The notes beneath the pieces are model-generated. The model saw nothing but the letters and a program-made list of their open reading frames with translations. It had not been told where the DNA came from and searched no databases. A stretch of 64,000 nucleotides of DNA. Source: Sporodiniella umbellata. Lineage: Eukaryota; Mucoromycota; Mucoromycetes; Mucorales; Rhizopodaceae. This document shows positions 47,201 to 59,450 of the stretch, piece after piece. Every line of letters begins with the position of its first letter. Positions within the stretch are counted from its first letter, which is position 1. Made by a program: the position numbers and the translations under genes. The stretch lies in contig JAIXMR010000065.1 in assembly GCA_025677835.1 (NCBI GenBank), forward strand, positions 62,001 through 126,000. Reading direction: 5' to 3'.

Positions 47201-50200
47201 CACCAGCTTCGCTTAAATTAGAGTATATATGAAGTCTTTTTACAACCTTGTTTAAAAGAGGGCGAGGCAGTTTAAGCATATGACGAAGAAGATGTGTAGT
47301 GGGGTTTAAAATATGTACAGCCACTAGGTAATCGTTCATGTTATTGAAAATCATAGAGAACAGTTGATCTAGCCAGTTGATAGGTATAGCATTATCGAGG
47401 GTAAATCCTGTTGTGTCATACATTAATTCAAAAGGAGCATCTAGGTAGGGTTCCATAACCTAAAAGTCATATAAAGTTAATTTGAACCCTTCTTTTTGTA
47501 AGTTTACCCTTAGCATGTAGTAAGTCAAAAGCTCAAAATCAGTGTGTTGGTGATCAAGTGTCCTTGTAAATAAATAAAAAACAGGTCTTCCTTTTTTAGA
47601 TTTGCCACCCAAGTAAAATTTATGTTCGGCACTAATGATTGACAAATCTTTGTGGGCATGCTTTCGCATAAAATCGCTATAGTTGTGATTACTGTTCACA
47701 ACAGCATAGTTTCGCGTATGTAAAGAGTCCGGATTTGCTGTCTCAGAAGGCCTTCCCAGCTGCGCTAATAGCGTTGAGAGACTCTCGAGGTTTTTTTTAC
47801 ATTGAAGCAAGTTTTCTGTACTGGCACCGTTTGTCAGATATGTATTTGTCAAGTCTCTAGATATCCGCTCTAAATTACTGGTAAGATATTTGTGGAGACG
47901 AGTGTAGTTGGATTGGTCCATCACCAGATTTGCGCCAGCAATATCTGATTGGGACTCTGGAAAGGTAGAAACACTTCTTAAGAAAGACGTAACCCTATAT
48001 ATGTTATTTGTCAGGAAGTCGTTAAGCGAGACCATATGGGGTTCTTTAGCGCCAAACAATACATTGTTAGCTAAATTCTGAATGATTCTTGTAGCTTGTA
48101 GTAATATTTTTCGAGTATTACTGCTTTTTGGTAAAGCATTTTTGGCAAACCCAGCTGTTTCTGGCGATAAAATAGCAGGACCAAACAACCTTAAAAATAC
48201 AAAACCGCCTACTGCAGTATATTTGGCTTCAGGAAAATGAGATCCTACAGATGTAGCAATCAACTCAAGTTCCTCACGGAATATTCTAGACAACAGTAAG
48301 GACTTGCAAAAAACGATATTGCTGTTTATATACATACCTAGGCGCGCTGTCTACTGAAGAGCAGATGGCTTGTAAAAGCTTTTCTGTTACTAAAAGAACG
48401 TTTGCTTTGTTTTTGACTACATTTTCTCCAGGGTTTAGCTTTTGCGGATCGAGTTCCCAAGTCAACTGATTGTCAGGTAACGTGTTGATATACTGCATAA
48501 CCGGTAAAAGGGTTAGACGTATATAGTCAACGCATGCAATTTTGGCATAAGCAGACAGAAGACGTGTTGCCATTGTTGTTCCTCGAAATAAAGTTGCCTC
48601 TTGCTCTAGCGAAAAAAATATAAACATAAGTATATGTACATAAAAGTAACCTTATTTCTTTAATTACCAGTTTTAATCACTTCGCGTTCAACTACAGCTT
48701 TTAGCAAAGGAACGATTTTCCCTCGAGATTCAAAACATACAAGCAAAACTTCTGCAAGACCAGATATGTCAGTTGATGGGCAAACAGCACAAAGTGTTAG
48801 TGCTATTTCCATATCAGAATTTACTAAAACCTGTAAAAATTTGTTAGAGTCTTTATACATGTGCGGTTTTACTTACATCAACCAGCTTTTCATATCTATC
48901 TGTCACCACATTTTCAGCCAGCGTCTCAAACTCTGTTCCTTGATCGAGAATATTTGTTAGTACTTGCATAAAAGAAGTACGGGTTTTTTCATCATCGTCA
49001 TAGCCCATCGACAAAGAGTACTTCAGCCCTGCTTCTACGTTAGCACTTAGAAGATGTGACATAGCTAGAATAATTAGCTCTTTCATTTGGGCAATATCCT
49101 GATAGGATTCTGATGCTGTCTTAACCAACGAGCCTTTTTGTTGCATGATCCCAATCTCTCGCTCTGACCGTTTATACCCATCCAAAACCTTTCTAAAGAA
49201 ATTAAAATGTTTCAAAAATAGCTTGCTTTTGATCAAAGTAGCGTCAGCAGGCCTCACACTATCTAATGGTTGAAGAGGCAACTGGTAAAGTACATTTACA
49301 ATTGCTTTTAAACACGTTTGATCCAAATCTCTTTGGAGTCTTTCTAAGTTTGTATCATTTTCGTGAGGTTTTTGGAGCTAGTTACAAGTGTAAGAATAAT
49401 TGTTTTTTTTTTTTAGGAAAAAATAGATTACAAGAGAAACATGACTTGTCCAATCAACAAGAATTTCCAGCATTTTGTTTCTAAGCACGATTGAGTTTTG
49501 TATAATAATGTTTTCTTTCTTATCCATCAGAGCCTCAATTAATATACATGCTTTGATTTTGATACGTAAAGTAGCATAAGTGTTAGACAGCCTATCCAGA
49601 TAATCAAGAATTTGCCGTACAAGTGTGCTGAAATCAATGTTCAATAGGTAATCTCCTGGATTAACTAAGCGGTCAAGAATCAATCGCAAAACAAGTACAA
49701 GCTGTTCTACAAATAGCCTATTATCATTTGTATGAGCTGGTTGACCTCCAGAGTCAAAACATTTCTTCATACGATCCTCCAAGTGGCGAAACAAGAGCAT
49801 AAACAATGTAGGGGACAAATCGCTACCTAAGGTATCCTTTACGCCCTCCCGAACGTATACGTTGCTGGATACAAGCATTTCGGTCATTTCCGCAACAAAA
49901 CCGTCAACCATAGTATATGGACCATTGGCAATCTTTTTGGAATGATCAGAAGACTGGCTAGCAGTATCATTTATTTCCCTTTCTCTTGTCAAACAGCATC
50001 CACCAAGGGCAGCTAGAAATCCTGTAAAATTTTGCCATTCGGTGGATTTTTCCTCGTAAATTTCTGGGTCAGGTTGCGGCTTGCTGATTATGGAGGCGGC
50101 TGAAGTAGTGCTACTTTTTGATTTATCACTTTTGCCCACTGGCAGTGCTCTTCTATGATACATAGTTGGTGCTAGAGATGTATTCAGGTTTAGTCCTTTT

Positions 50201-52862
50201 ATAATTGTAAACAAGTTATATATTACATTCGCTTGGATCGGTTTCATTTTCTTCTGAAATTCTATTTACAAAAGGAGTGAGCATCTTCCATCTTTTCCAA
50301 GCTTCTTCCCATGCGTTAAAAGAGCAAAGGGTATGGTTAGGTAGCATTTGTAAACATTGACGTATACGTTTTTGTTGCGCTTTTCTGCCCATAAATTGAT
50401 AATTTTCTACACACAAATGCCGGTACACGTCCATATTTGAGGCTGTTGTTTGTGTATTAACACCGTCTTCGAATACATCCACAGATTTTACCTCCAAAAG
50501 CATTGTTTCCAAGCATGAAAAGGATTCGTCACATACCTCTTTGTGTGCTGAGCTCAATAAGATGAGCAAAGAAAGTTCAAGTGAGTTGGCGGCCTGAAGT
50601 TTTTCCTTGATGTATGACGTCTCTAAAGTAAATAAAGACTATATATTTTCAGAGAAAGAGTGAGGAGGGTTAGTTCTCATTTTGCACACAACACTTTCTC
50701 TAAACGTACCTTTTTGCTATTTATAAACGTGAGTCTTGTTTTGATCAGTCTGATCAAGACGCCTAGCAGAAAGAGTTGTGTTTCTTTGCTTGAATTGGTG
50801 TCTAATAGACTTCTGCAGATCGAAACGATAGGAGGTGAGGTAATTCTCCAAAAAGTAGATACATTGTTCATATCGAACGCCCACTGTGTTATTGTATTTG
50901 GTTGGTGTAGTTTCACTAACACTTCTGCTGCGGCCTGTCGTACCACTTGAGCCGGGTGGGTTAACAACGTCGCGAGTCCCCTCATAAAGTCTATATTTTC
51001 TTCCACTCGATCATCACTACCCAAAACAGCTAAAGACGGATCAGATCTGTAAAGTCGAAGCGTATCTACAAGTAGCTCAACTCGACCTCTGTGGTTGGTA
51101 ACAGACGATTCTCTAGATCGATGACTCATCTCCTCTTGGACAACTTGTAAAAACAAAGTCCGAAGTGGTGTACATATACTATCTCTCAAAGAATCTAAGG
51201 TAGGGTTCCAGGGTAGGTGGTATTCCTCTAGCATAATGGCTGAAAACGATTTTACCAGAGCTAGTTTTACAATGATTGGAGCGTTCTCATCCATACATGA
51301 GGGGATTAAAGTTCGGATCGCGTCATCTTTGTCTAGCTTGATACGCGATAACAAAAAGTCTGTGGCTAATGCTTGCTGATCAATGGTGTATCCCAAAGTG
51401 CTATTGGCTGTGTCTATCCCGTAAAAGTTGGCAAAATTCCATACTTTATTTCTCAAATCGCTCTCTATATCTGCAACCATAAGACGTAAAATCGATTCGT
51501 TATGAGGAGAAACATAGGTTGCTGCTTTGCATATATCTACATAGCATACGGAAGCCAGATCTAGATTGCGGCTAGTTTGAAGAGATTTCTTGAGTAGGAT
51601 CATAAAGTTGGAGCGTTTATTAGTGGATTGATCCATAAATGCATCTATCATAAACTGAGGTGAAAGAACAAGAAGAATCGTCTGTACTGGCCAAAGAATT
51701 GATCTTAATTTAGGGTTGTCTGCTGCAGAATTGCACATATCGAAGAGTAATTCAGAGTCCATTAAAGTATTGGTTTGACTAGCTTTATCAAATTCCTCAG
51801 GACATGTTTCAATCCACTTCCAGATGGCTTTTCTAATCAATCTTGAGAATAACAGTTTTCCTTGTATACTCATATGTAGATAATACGAATTCAGCTCTAG
51901 GTTACAGCTTATTTTTTAAAAAAACGCTCGCTATGACATGAACCGATATTCCTAACTTACCTTTGAAAATTGTCTGCAATCTTTCCCCGTTAAGGCAGCA
52001 ACATTCGAGCATTCGTACCTCATGGGGGATATCGTTTGTCATTTTATTAGTAGATCCCAAGCTTAAGACAGCATTTTTGATTTTGGTATAACAAGCTTGC
52101 CAATTACTGGAGCTCACATAATACAATATCTTTCCAGAGGCCTTGTATATCTCTGTTACTAAGCTTAGATGCATTTGTTCATAGGTGTATTTTGTTTTGT
52201 CATAGTCGTAAATTTGTAATGGTGTAACTTCAGCATTAGATTCTTTTACAAAATGGTATTTGGTGATATCGTTATTCAACAGCGTAAGCATAAATGCAAC
52301 CAATGGCGCGTCTAAAGGTTTTGCACGAAACATGATACCGTTTGCAGGTATATTTGCATACTGTTGTTTTTCTTGTTCGTAGCTGTATTGCCAAAAATGT
52401 TGCATACAAGCTGATATCAGACGAAGCAGAAACAACTTCGATTGCATAATTTCTATTGATGTGCTTCTTTCAGAAGTTTGCTGAATTCAATTCGAGTTAA
52501 TAAAAGCGATTTAACTAACAGAAAACTTAGAAAATACCTTTGGCAAACCTTCCAAGATAGATCCTAACGAGTTGGCTACAGTGGGTAGTTTGTACTTTGA
52601 TATTTCAATAAGCGCCGCAACTTTTTTTTTTAGAAAAGAGTAGGTGAGGAAAAAGGTACAAAACATTAGCGTACAACATAGCTCACCTGTTTGTTTAACA
52701 ATAGGATCCTGCTCGACTTCTTCTATTGACTGCCCACTTTTAAAGGGTAACTAGAGTAAATTGGGTAAGATTGCTGATTGAGGTGTTTATTTAGAAAATG
52801 AAGCTTACTCGAATGACAACTCGATGTGTAAGATTGCCAATGAGTTTTGCACTTGATCTCAT
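44202..52862 (-). CDS. IRA1: Ira/neurofibromin RasGAP (about 2571 aa, 18 exons)
   Basis: GTPase-activating protein that switches Ras off, the orthologue of human NF1 and yeast Ira1/Ira2. I modelled 18 minus-strand exons: 52862-52809, 52750-52687, 52620-52538, 52480-51961, 51896-50710, 50638-50227, 50171-49432, 49377-48877, 48830-48668, 48605-48338, 48285-47508, 47459-47159, 47112-46997, 46943-46755, 46704-46485, 46427-46147, 46105-44529 and 44463-44202. Together they give exactly 2572 codons. The N-terminus resembles NF1 (LPFKSGQSIEEVEQ, then ISKYKLPTVANSLGS). The RasGAP domain carries the arginine finger in ATLFRGTTMA (about residue 1249) and FVFLRLFGPAI. The Sec14-PH region follows (SLPVIVKISSEELQ), then an NF1-like segment DPSLRLAAYNLL and HLTLEFLDEAIVG. 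The C-terminal helical repeats fill exon 17. Symbol IRA1 is used generically. Confidence 0.94.
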
Positions 52863-53197
52863 CCAAAAGAGCGAATATTTTGTACAGAAGCTTAAAAAGA
52901 AATTTGATTAAATAAGATAATTGAAGTAGTACTGTAAGTAGCAAATAAATATAAATAAAAGTGTGTCTCTAAAAGCAAAACAAAAGAAGAAGAAAAAAGG
53001 AAAGCTTCAATAGATTTTTCGTTGAAAATTAAAGCAGTTCTGTGTGTCAAATAATTGAATCTCATCGATTCCATTTTCTTTTCTTATTTATTTTCAGTTG
53101 AAACAAAGTAGACGTGTGATTTGAAACCTGTCGTAAACGATGTTCTGATTGTATTATCTGATTTATTTACAAGAAAACTACAAAATATACATTGTAA

Positions 53198-53571
53198 ATG
53201 ATTCCAAAGCTCAGATTGCTCCTGTCAGTATACAAGGAGATACACGTAAATATTATAGCACTACGTTGGTTTGCTCTTTTTTTTTTTTTTTCGTGTTCTA
53301 ATCTCAGGGTAAAAATCATTGGCTGATACTGGGAGATGTTGTAATGCAACATCTGTCAGTGGTCAAGTATCAGTATTTTGCTGTATGTTTTAGAAAAGCT
53401 AATTTTAGAATACGTCTGTTCGATATTACTGAGCAAAGTTTTACTCTTTCCCCTGATCTCCAGGAGCATTGTAATGAATATTGTTTAATAACGCCTAGTT
53501 ACCCAAAAAAAAACACCTTAACCACACTCATAAGCAGTCGTCAGGAGAGCTCCAATAACACCGGGAGTTAA
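53198..53571 (+). CDS. small orphan ORF candidate (103 aa)
   Basis: A possible two-exon gene, 53198-53245 and 53308-53571, in the gap upstream of the Ira gene. It would read MIPKLRLLLSVYKEIH and then GKNHWLILGDVVMQHL...ANFRIRLFDITEQSFTL, with beta-strand-like alternation. The GT-AG intron closes in phase 0. I know no homologue, the sequence may be chance, and other splice choices upstream are possible. Confidence 0.3.
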
Positions 53572-53723
53572 ATGCCGTTACACTATATAGAAATCTTCTT
53601 TTTTTTTTTTGCTGGGCCATCAATTACTAAATGAAGGTAACTTAAAACAAGGGCCTCGAAAGATAAAGCGATATATATCATTAGCAGCGGGGCTTTCCCC
53701 ATTTCTCTAATCAAAAAATAGAC

Positions 53724-54186
53724 ATGGCAAACTTTGACTACAACTCAGCGAGATTTCAAAAAAGGTAAGAATTTAAAACCATAACTGTCAAAATTCCAAA
53801 TATAGATAGATTTCGTGAATATAGATTCTATTGTAAAGGGTAAAGTCAAAATATAGAGTGCGCATATTTATATTTAATAAGTCAGTTCAGCTAAGATTTT
53901 CTCCTCCCTCTTTTTTTTTTTTTTTTTTTTTTTTTGATTTTTAGTGCTCACTAAAAAAAAATTAGTAAAAGTCATAGGATCTTCCTTAATAATTGTATTT
54001 GTAATTTATTTAGTAAAAACAATACCCAACACGAGTTTTTCGTTCCTTGTTTTTACACAAACATTGTTTAAGGTTTATGCCAACAATGTAAAAAAAAACC
54101 TTACATCAGAAATACGAAAATATTGCAAACACTTTTTACTTGAAATCAAGGTGCGTTCTTTTATAGACAAACACATCAGATACTAA
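53724..54186 (+). CDS. possible small single-pass membrane protein (101 aa)
   Basis: A candidate three-exon gene: 53724-53764 (MANFDYNSARFQK...), 53810-53832 (FREYRFY), 53945-54186. The joins are in phase 2 then 1 and total 102 codons. Exon 3 starts LLTKKKLVKVIGSS and contains one clear hydrophobic helix (SLIIVFVIYLV) followed by a basic, amphipathic tail. It would be a tail- or signal-anchored protein of about 100 residues. An alternative donor near 54074 would change the C-terminus. No family is recognised. The ATG, splice sites and helix make it more convincing than neighbouring open frames. Confidence 0.4.
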
Positions 54187-54227
54187 GCTAGCTGTGTATA
54201 AATTTTGATCGGTACACATAAATGGGG

Positions 54228-55278
54228 TTAGGCCAAGTAGAAACTGTCGTATTGTCCCTATATATATTCACACACTCAGTACCAAAATAAACACGTATTA
54301 AAAAAATTACCGGTATTTTTTTGGATTTGATTGCTTTACTACGACTAAGCGCTTTAAGGCAGTCAATGACTTTTGGCTGTGCAATGCTAGTTGTATTCAC
54401 CAAGTCTTTTCTCGATCTGTCAAAACACAAAGTGAGTGTGTGAAACTAGGCTAAACCCCTCTTTTTTTTTCCTTGTCTTACAATCCTTCTGGATGCGAAA
54501 TAAGTGCCTCTATCACTTTTTTCATAACCTCGTTCTCGGCCTAAAGTTTTAGATCCATGTTTAGCTGAACGTTTTTGTATAGATATACAACACTTGCCGT
54601 TCTCCCACGAAAGTGTTCTGGCAGTGAGCTAATAATTTTGTCGATTTGACTCTAAACATGATTTTAGTAAATCTTCTGTTTTAAAAACTTCCTTACTTTG
54701 GAAGCCATGTTTCTTTTCTTTGGTGGCGGTTGATTTTGTGGTGCTTGTTTTTTTCTTTTGAGTTTGTTAGCCCTTTCGGTACTCGTTGAGGTTGTTATTG
54801 TGGTAGGCTTTTCAACAGTTGTGTTTGCTGTGGATAAAACAAAATTAGAGGAAAAGTAAAGAGTTCTCTTTTTTTGTTCTTTTACTATGTGGTGTGCTAT
54901 TTTCTGGAACATTCCGTGTTTGTTTTTGTGAGTGATATTGCTTTGCTAGCTGTTCTGTGGGTGTCTTTTATAGAGAGAATTAGACATACATGGTAAAGAT
55001 TTATTGTTATTTTGGCTTACATGCTTCCATTCTACTGTCTCATCGTTAGCTTGCATTCCAAACAGAAATGAGCCAAATGAACTGTTAAAGTCAACCAAAG
55101 CAATGTCAAGATCCTTCAGTTTAACAAATTTGTCCGTCACATTTCTCATTGATCTACTTAATTGATGTAAAGCAGGACCTAACAAGGTGGTCGCTAGTAA
55201 CGGCCTGGGTGAAGTCTCCAATGTCGACATTATATCTGTATCCGTAAACGGTGTAGAGGCTTGATTCTCTCTTGGCAT
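54228..55278 (-). CDS. DAM1: DASH complex subunit Dam1 with helix-turn-helix-like C-terminus (233 aa)
   Basis: Kinetochore-microtubule coupling protein of the fungal DASH/Dam1 ring. Seven minus-strand exons (55278-55021, 54949-54886, 54827-54697, 54651-54598, 54540-54482, 54416-54311, 54257-54228) total 234 codons. Residues about 25-85 are the Dam1 domain: LATTLLGPALHQLSRSMRN, then KDLDIALVDFNSSFGSFLFG. A Thr/Lys/Pro-rich linker with basic clusters (NKLKRKKQ, PPPKKRN) follows. The last 80 residues (LPEHFRGRT, VMKKVIEALISHPEGLSRKD, VIDCLKALSRSKAIKSKK, GQYDSFYLA) look like a winged-helix fold, which I do not know from yeast Dam1. Exon 4 to 5 requires a GC-AG intron (ACG|GCAAGT). Two adjacent genes are an alternative, but no stop or start separates them in the spliced frame. 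Confidence 0.8.
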
Positions 55279-55465
55279 GTTTTTGTATAGTATAAAATTA
55301 AACTAGAAACAAAAAGAATTTATCTGTTTTAACTAAAAATAAAGAGAAAATTTACGTTTACTTCAAGAAGCAGATCTGTCAAAAGTGAATCTTGTCAACT
55401 CAAACACTCAAAGCTTTAGTGCTTTATTGATAGTGAACACTACAAATGTAATGGCAATAAAGAAT

Positions 55466-55522
55466 GAAAGAGAAAGAAAGAAAAAGAGAAAGAAAGAAAA
55501 AGAGAAAGAAAGAAAAAGAAAG
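55466..55522 (+). repeat. (AGAGAAAGAAAGAAAA)3 minisatellite
   Basis: A 16-bp purine unit is repeated about three and a half times between the Dam1 and mL43 genes. The flanking 55279-55608 gap otherwise contains no gene. Confidence 0.8.
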
Positions 55523-55608
55523 TAACGCATATATACAATGGCGGGCGGTTGGTGTTTAGGTTTATTCTTTTTTTTCTTTGAGGTTATCCGAAAAACACAA
55601 TTAACCTT

Positions 55609-56163
55609 CTAGATTTTGTGAGGGTTGGAGTTAAATGGTGACCAGATTCCACGAACACTTTCAGTGGTAGAGATAACGGGTTTGGTGGCTAAGTTTTTCA
55701 TTTTTTCACCACTAGAGTCTCTAAGAAGTTGTACCTTGTTGTTGATTTGTGCAGGGTTAAGGTTACGTGTACAGATCACCTTGTCTCTTCCATTCACTAG
55801 CCTTATTTATAAGTTTTTTTTTTATCAGACTTTGGCTTTTTTTTTTTAATTACAGTAATAACCACGAACAATAGGATGGTGAGCAGGTCTGGGTTGAACA
55901 ACAACTTCGATTTGAGGATTCTCTGTTGCAAATCGAGTCAAGTCTTTTTTGATGTATTCGCTTTGTTAAAAAAAAAAAGAGGTGTCAACAATTTTGTTCA
56001 ACAAAAAAAAGGGGGGAACCTGTTGGAAAGGGATTGCTTACATCATGCCTTTGTTGCTTCCCCACTTTTCACAATAGTTGAAGACCAATTTACGACATTG
56101 AAGAACAAAAGCTCCTGTACCGTTGTTTGTTCTGGGCAATGTCCTGGCGGCAAGTGTTGACAT
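55609..56163 (-). CDS. MRPL51: mitochondrial ribosomal protein mL43
   Basis: Large-subunit mitochondrial ribosomal protein (mL43; yeast Mrpl51), thioredoxin-like L51/S25 fold. Three minus-strand exons, 56163-56042, 55960-55854 and 55796-55609, give 138 aa, close to the family length. The sequence starts MSTLAARTLPRTNNGTGAFV and has the family pattern CRKLVFNYCEKWGSNKGM, EYIKKDLTRFATENPQIEV, RPAHHPIVRGYYLNGRDK and a basic end. The frame across intron 2 is fixed by the conserved YYLNGR. It is divergent from Mrd1 with only about 180 bp between the 5' ends. Confidence 0.92.
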
Positions 56164-56345
56164 TTTATATCTCAAGAAAAATAAAAATAAAAAGAATAGA
56201 AATTATTATTAAAGGCGGGGGTAGAGGAGGTCTTGTGTGGCTTTTCTTATACACTCTGTGACTGGGCTCCCTTTTATTCCAAACCTTAAAGCTTTCTAGA
56301 AAACTTTCAACACATTTCTTTTTATTTTGATCTAAAACAAACCTA

Positions 56346-59000
56346 ATGTATGAACAAACATCGAATGCTTTTATTTATTGGACTGAAAAGAAAAAAGCTA
56401 ATTTGTAAGACTTTGTTTATGTAGGTCTCGTTTGATTGTAAAGGGTTTACCTAAAGAGCTGTCAGAAGAAAAGTTTCGTGAACATTTTGCAAAGAAAGGA
56501 GAAATAACCGATGCCAAACTTGTAAAAACACCGTAAGACTTTTTGTGTAATCATATAAGAATCTGAACCTAATTGAGACTCTACTGCTTTTGTTTTAGTC
56601 ATGGTGTTTCTCGACGCTTTGGCTTTATCGGATATAAAACGGAAGCCATTGCCGAAGCAGCCATTAAATATTTTAACAACACCTACATCAACACTAGTCG
56701 AGTTACCGTTGAAAAAGCCATTGCTTATGGCTCAGAGTCTCTTCCTAGAGCCTGGAGTAAATATACACCTGGATCTTCTGCTCATGAAAGAAGAGAGGAT
56801 GGCTTCAAGAAAAAGAAAGGAAACCAGTTTGCAGTAGAAGAGACTGAAGCATTCAAGAACAAAAACAAAGAAAAGGAAACTTTGATCAACCAGCTCAATG
56901 CGGAAGAGAATGATCCTAAACTGAAAGAATATCTGAAAGCGATGATGCCTCGGTCTAAGGGCAAAACTTGGGGCAACGACGATACAGACCCTTCAAGCAA
57001 TACAGAGAAAAAAGACGAAACTACTGTGCAATATGAAGGCTCAGATGACGAGCTTTATGATGATATCCCTGCTAAAAAATCTAACGAGGACGAAGAAGAA
57101 GACGACGATATTATGATGGAAGAAAACGAGGATGAGGCGCAAGAAGAAGAAGATAAAGACGAAGCTAAGGAAGGGGAATCTATGGATATTGAGGAGGAAA
57201 CCAAAACTGAAAAGAAACCATCTGTTGAAGATGCTATTACAGATACAGGCCGTCTCTTTATTCGTAATTTGACCTATGCATGTACAGAGGAAGATTTGAC
57301 ACAACTTTTTCAAACCTATGGTACACTCTCAGAGGTCCATATGCCTATTGCCAAAGATACCAAAAAGTCTAAAGGGTATGCTTATATTTCCTTTTTGCTT
57401 CCAGAGCACGCTCTTAAAGCTTATCAAGCTCTCGATATGAAAACCTTTCAAGGTCGCTTACTACACATCTTACCCGGCCAAGAAAAACCGCCTGCAAAAG
57501 AAGAAGAGTTGATGGGCATGAACGGAGCTAAATTGAGCTCAGTTAAAAAAGAAAAAGAGAAGAAGCGTAAAAATTTGGCCGGAAACGATTTTAACTGGAA
57601 CTCGCTTTATATGAGTGTAATCAACCATTGGTTTATCATGTATTTGATACTGATTTTTTTTTGTATGTTTAGGCTGATGCTATCGCTGAATCGATTGCTG
57701 ATCGTTTGGGTGTTTCAAAGTCTGAGGTACTAAATGCAGATGCTAATAATATGGCTGTTCGACTTGCGCTTGCAGAGACACAAATTGTAAATGAAACGAA
57801 GGAGTTTTTTGAAAAGCATGGTATTGTACTTGATACTTTTGGTAAAAAAGAGCGAAGCGATACCATTATCTTGGTAAAAAACATTCCATTTGGGACAACG
57901 GAAGAGGATATGCGTGAACTTTTTGGAAAATATGGTGAAATGGGTCGTGTATGTATATTTTATATATCAAAAAAGAGAGAGCGTTGGTTAACCGATTTTT
58001 CTTTTTTAGGTGCTTATGCCGCCCGCTAAGACAATTGCTGTTGTTGAGTTCTTTGAACCTAGTGAAGCTCGAAATGCATTCAAATCATTAGCCTATCGTC
58101 GCTACAAAGACTCGCTTATTTATCTCGAAAAGGCACCTAGTGGCTTGTTTAAGGACAAATTTGTGCGCGACGGCGATAAAAAGATGGAGGAAAAGAAAGA
58201 AGAAAAGCCCAAGAGCGCCACCGACTTTCTGGAAACTGAGGAAGAATCTAGTGATGATGTTACCTCTGTCTTTGTTAAAAACATCAGCTTTTCTACCACC
58301 GTGGATTCTCTCCGTAATATATTTAAAGGAATCGCCGGTTATAGATCGTCGCGTATCAATGTTAAACCCGATCCTAAAAACCCTGGAAAGACCCAAAGTA
58401 TGGGTTATGGCTTTGTAGAATTTGATAATAAATCAAATGCTGAAAAAGCTATCAAGGCAATGCAAGTAAGTTACCAAGAAATACGAAAAGACTTTTCTTA
58501 AAAAAAGGCAAAGTGTATTAAAACTTCTTGACCAGGGTTATATGCTTGATGATTACGCACTTCAATTGAAATTATCTCACCACAAGGCAGCAGCTAGTGG
58601 AAAGAAATCAAAGACACCCGACACAACCAAACTTGTTGTGCGCAATGTACCTTTTGAAGCCACTGATAAAGACTTGCGGGAGTTGTTTGGGTAACTTTTG
58701 AAGAAAAAGGGAGAGACCAAGCTCACAGTTTTTTTTTTTTTTTTTTTTTTTTTTCAATTATATAGTACTTATGGTCAACTCAAATCGCTTCGTATGCCCA
58801 AAAAATTCGCTGGGGGTCACCGTGGTTTTGCTTTCTTGGATTTCTTGACTAAGCAAGAAGCCAAAAATGTGTATGACAACATGGGGAATATTCACTTGTA
58901 TGGTCGTCATCTTGTGTTGGAGTGGGCGCAAGAAACAGATAGTATAGCTGAAGCCTCTGCAGATAGCTCAAGGAAGCGAGCAAGAGAAGAAGATGAATAG
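56346..59000 (+). CDS. MRD1: Mrd1/RBM19 pre-rRNA processing protein, five RRMs (749 aa)
   Basis: Nucleolar RNA-binding protein required for 18S rRNA processing in the 90S pre-ribosome. Five RRM domains are visible by their RNP2 motifs: [42 protein letters not shown] and [11 protein letters not shown]. An acidic linker separates RRM1 and RRM2. Exons are 56346-56347 (the AT of the start), 56425-56532, 56599-57616, 57673-57948, 58010-58465, 58536-58690 and 58766-59000, exactly 750 codons. The frame upstream of RRM1 is open only if the intron 56348-56424 (GTATGA...TGTAG) splits the ATG, giving [11 protein letters not shown] found no other start in a joinable phase. The protein ends with a basic tail ([11 protein letters not shown]), as in the family. 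Confidence 0.93.
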
Positions 59001-59450
59001 AAGAAAAAAAGAAAAATAACAAAAAAATCGCTTTGTAAATAAATAGACACAAATAAACCAAAGATAAAATACATTATTTTTTTTTTTGGAAATTGGGAAA
59101 CATGAGGCCCCGTTCGCTTGGCTTGAGCCATAAAGTCATTTATACAAAAAAAAAAAAAAAAAAAAAAAAACTATTTAAAGTAAAATAGAAACCACTATGT
59201 TTATAACCCTTTTCCTTTTTTAAACATCATGCTTGTCGCAACAATAAAGTTTTCTTTTTAAAAAAAAAGTTCATGTGTTTTTTTTACTTTGCTTAATACT
59301 TGAAACTTGCGAAAAATAACCCGTGTTTTTGTGTGTTGAAAATACATCGTTACTGTTTATACAAATGGTAAGTTTCTTTTTTTTTCGAGTCCATAAAATC
59401 TTATTTTTTTTTTTTTTTTTTTCTGTTCTTCTGCCCCATTAGCTAAGCTC
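59001..59450. promoter_or_regulatory. intergenic/5' region with poly(T) and poly(A)
   Basis: 450 bases between the Mrd1 stop and the PAAF1 start with several homopolymer runs. No gene is visible. An ATG at 59365 followed by GTAAGT does not join the PAAF1 frame. Confidence 0.45.

Noticed and set aside
56401..56424. A 20-nt intron model (GTAAGACTTTG...) for the first Mrd1 exon
   Set aside because: Far below the minimum intron size seen elsewhere here (about 40 nt); the split-ATG model uses a normal 77-nt intron.
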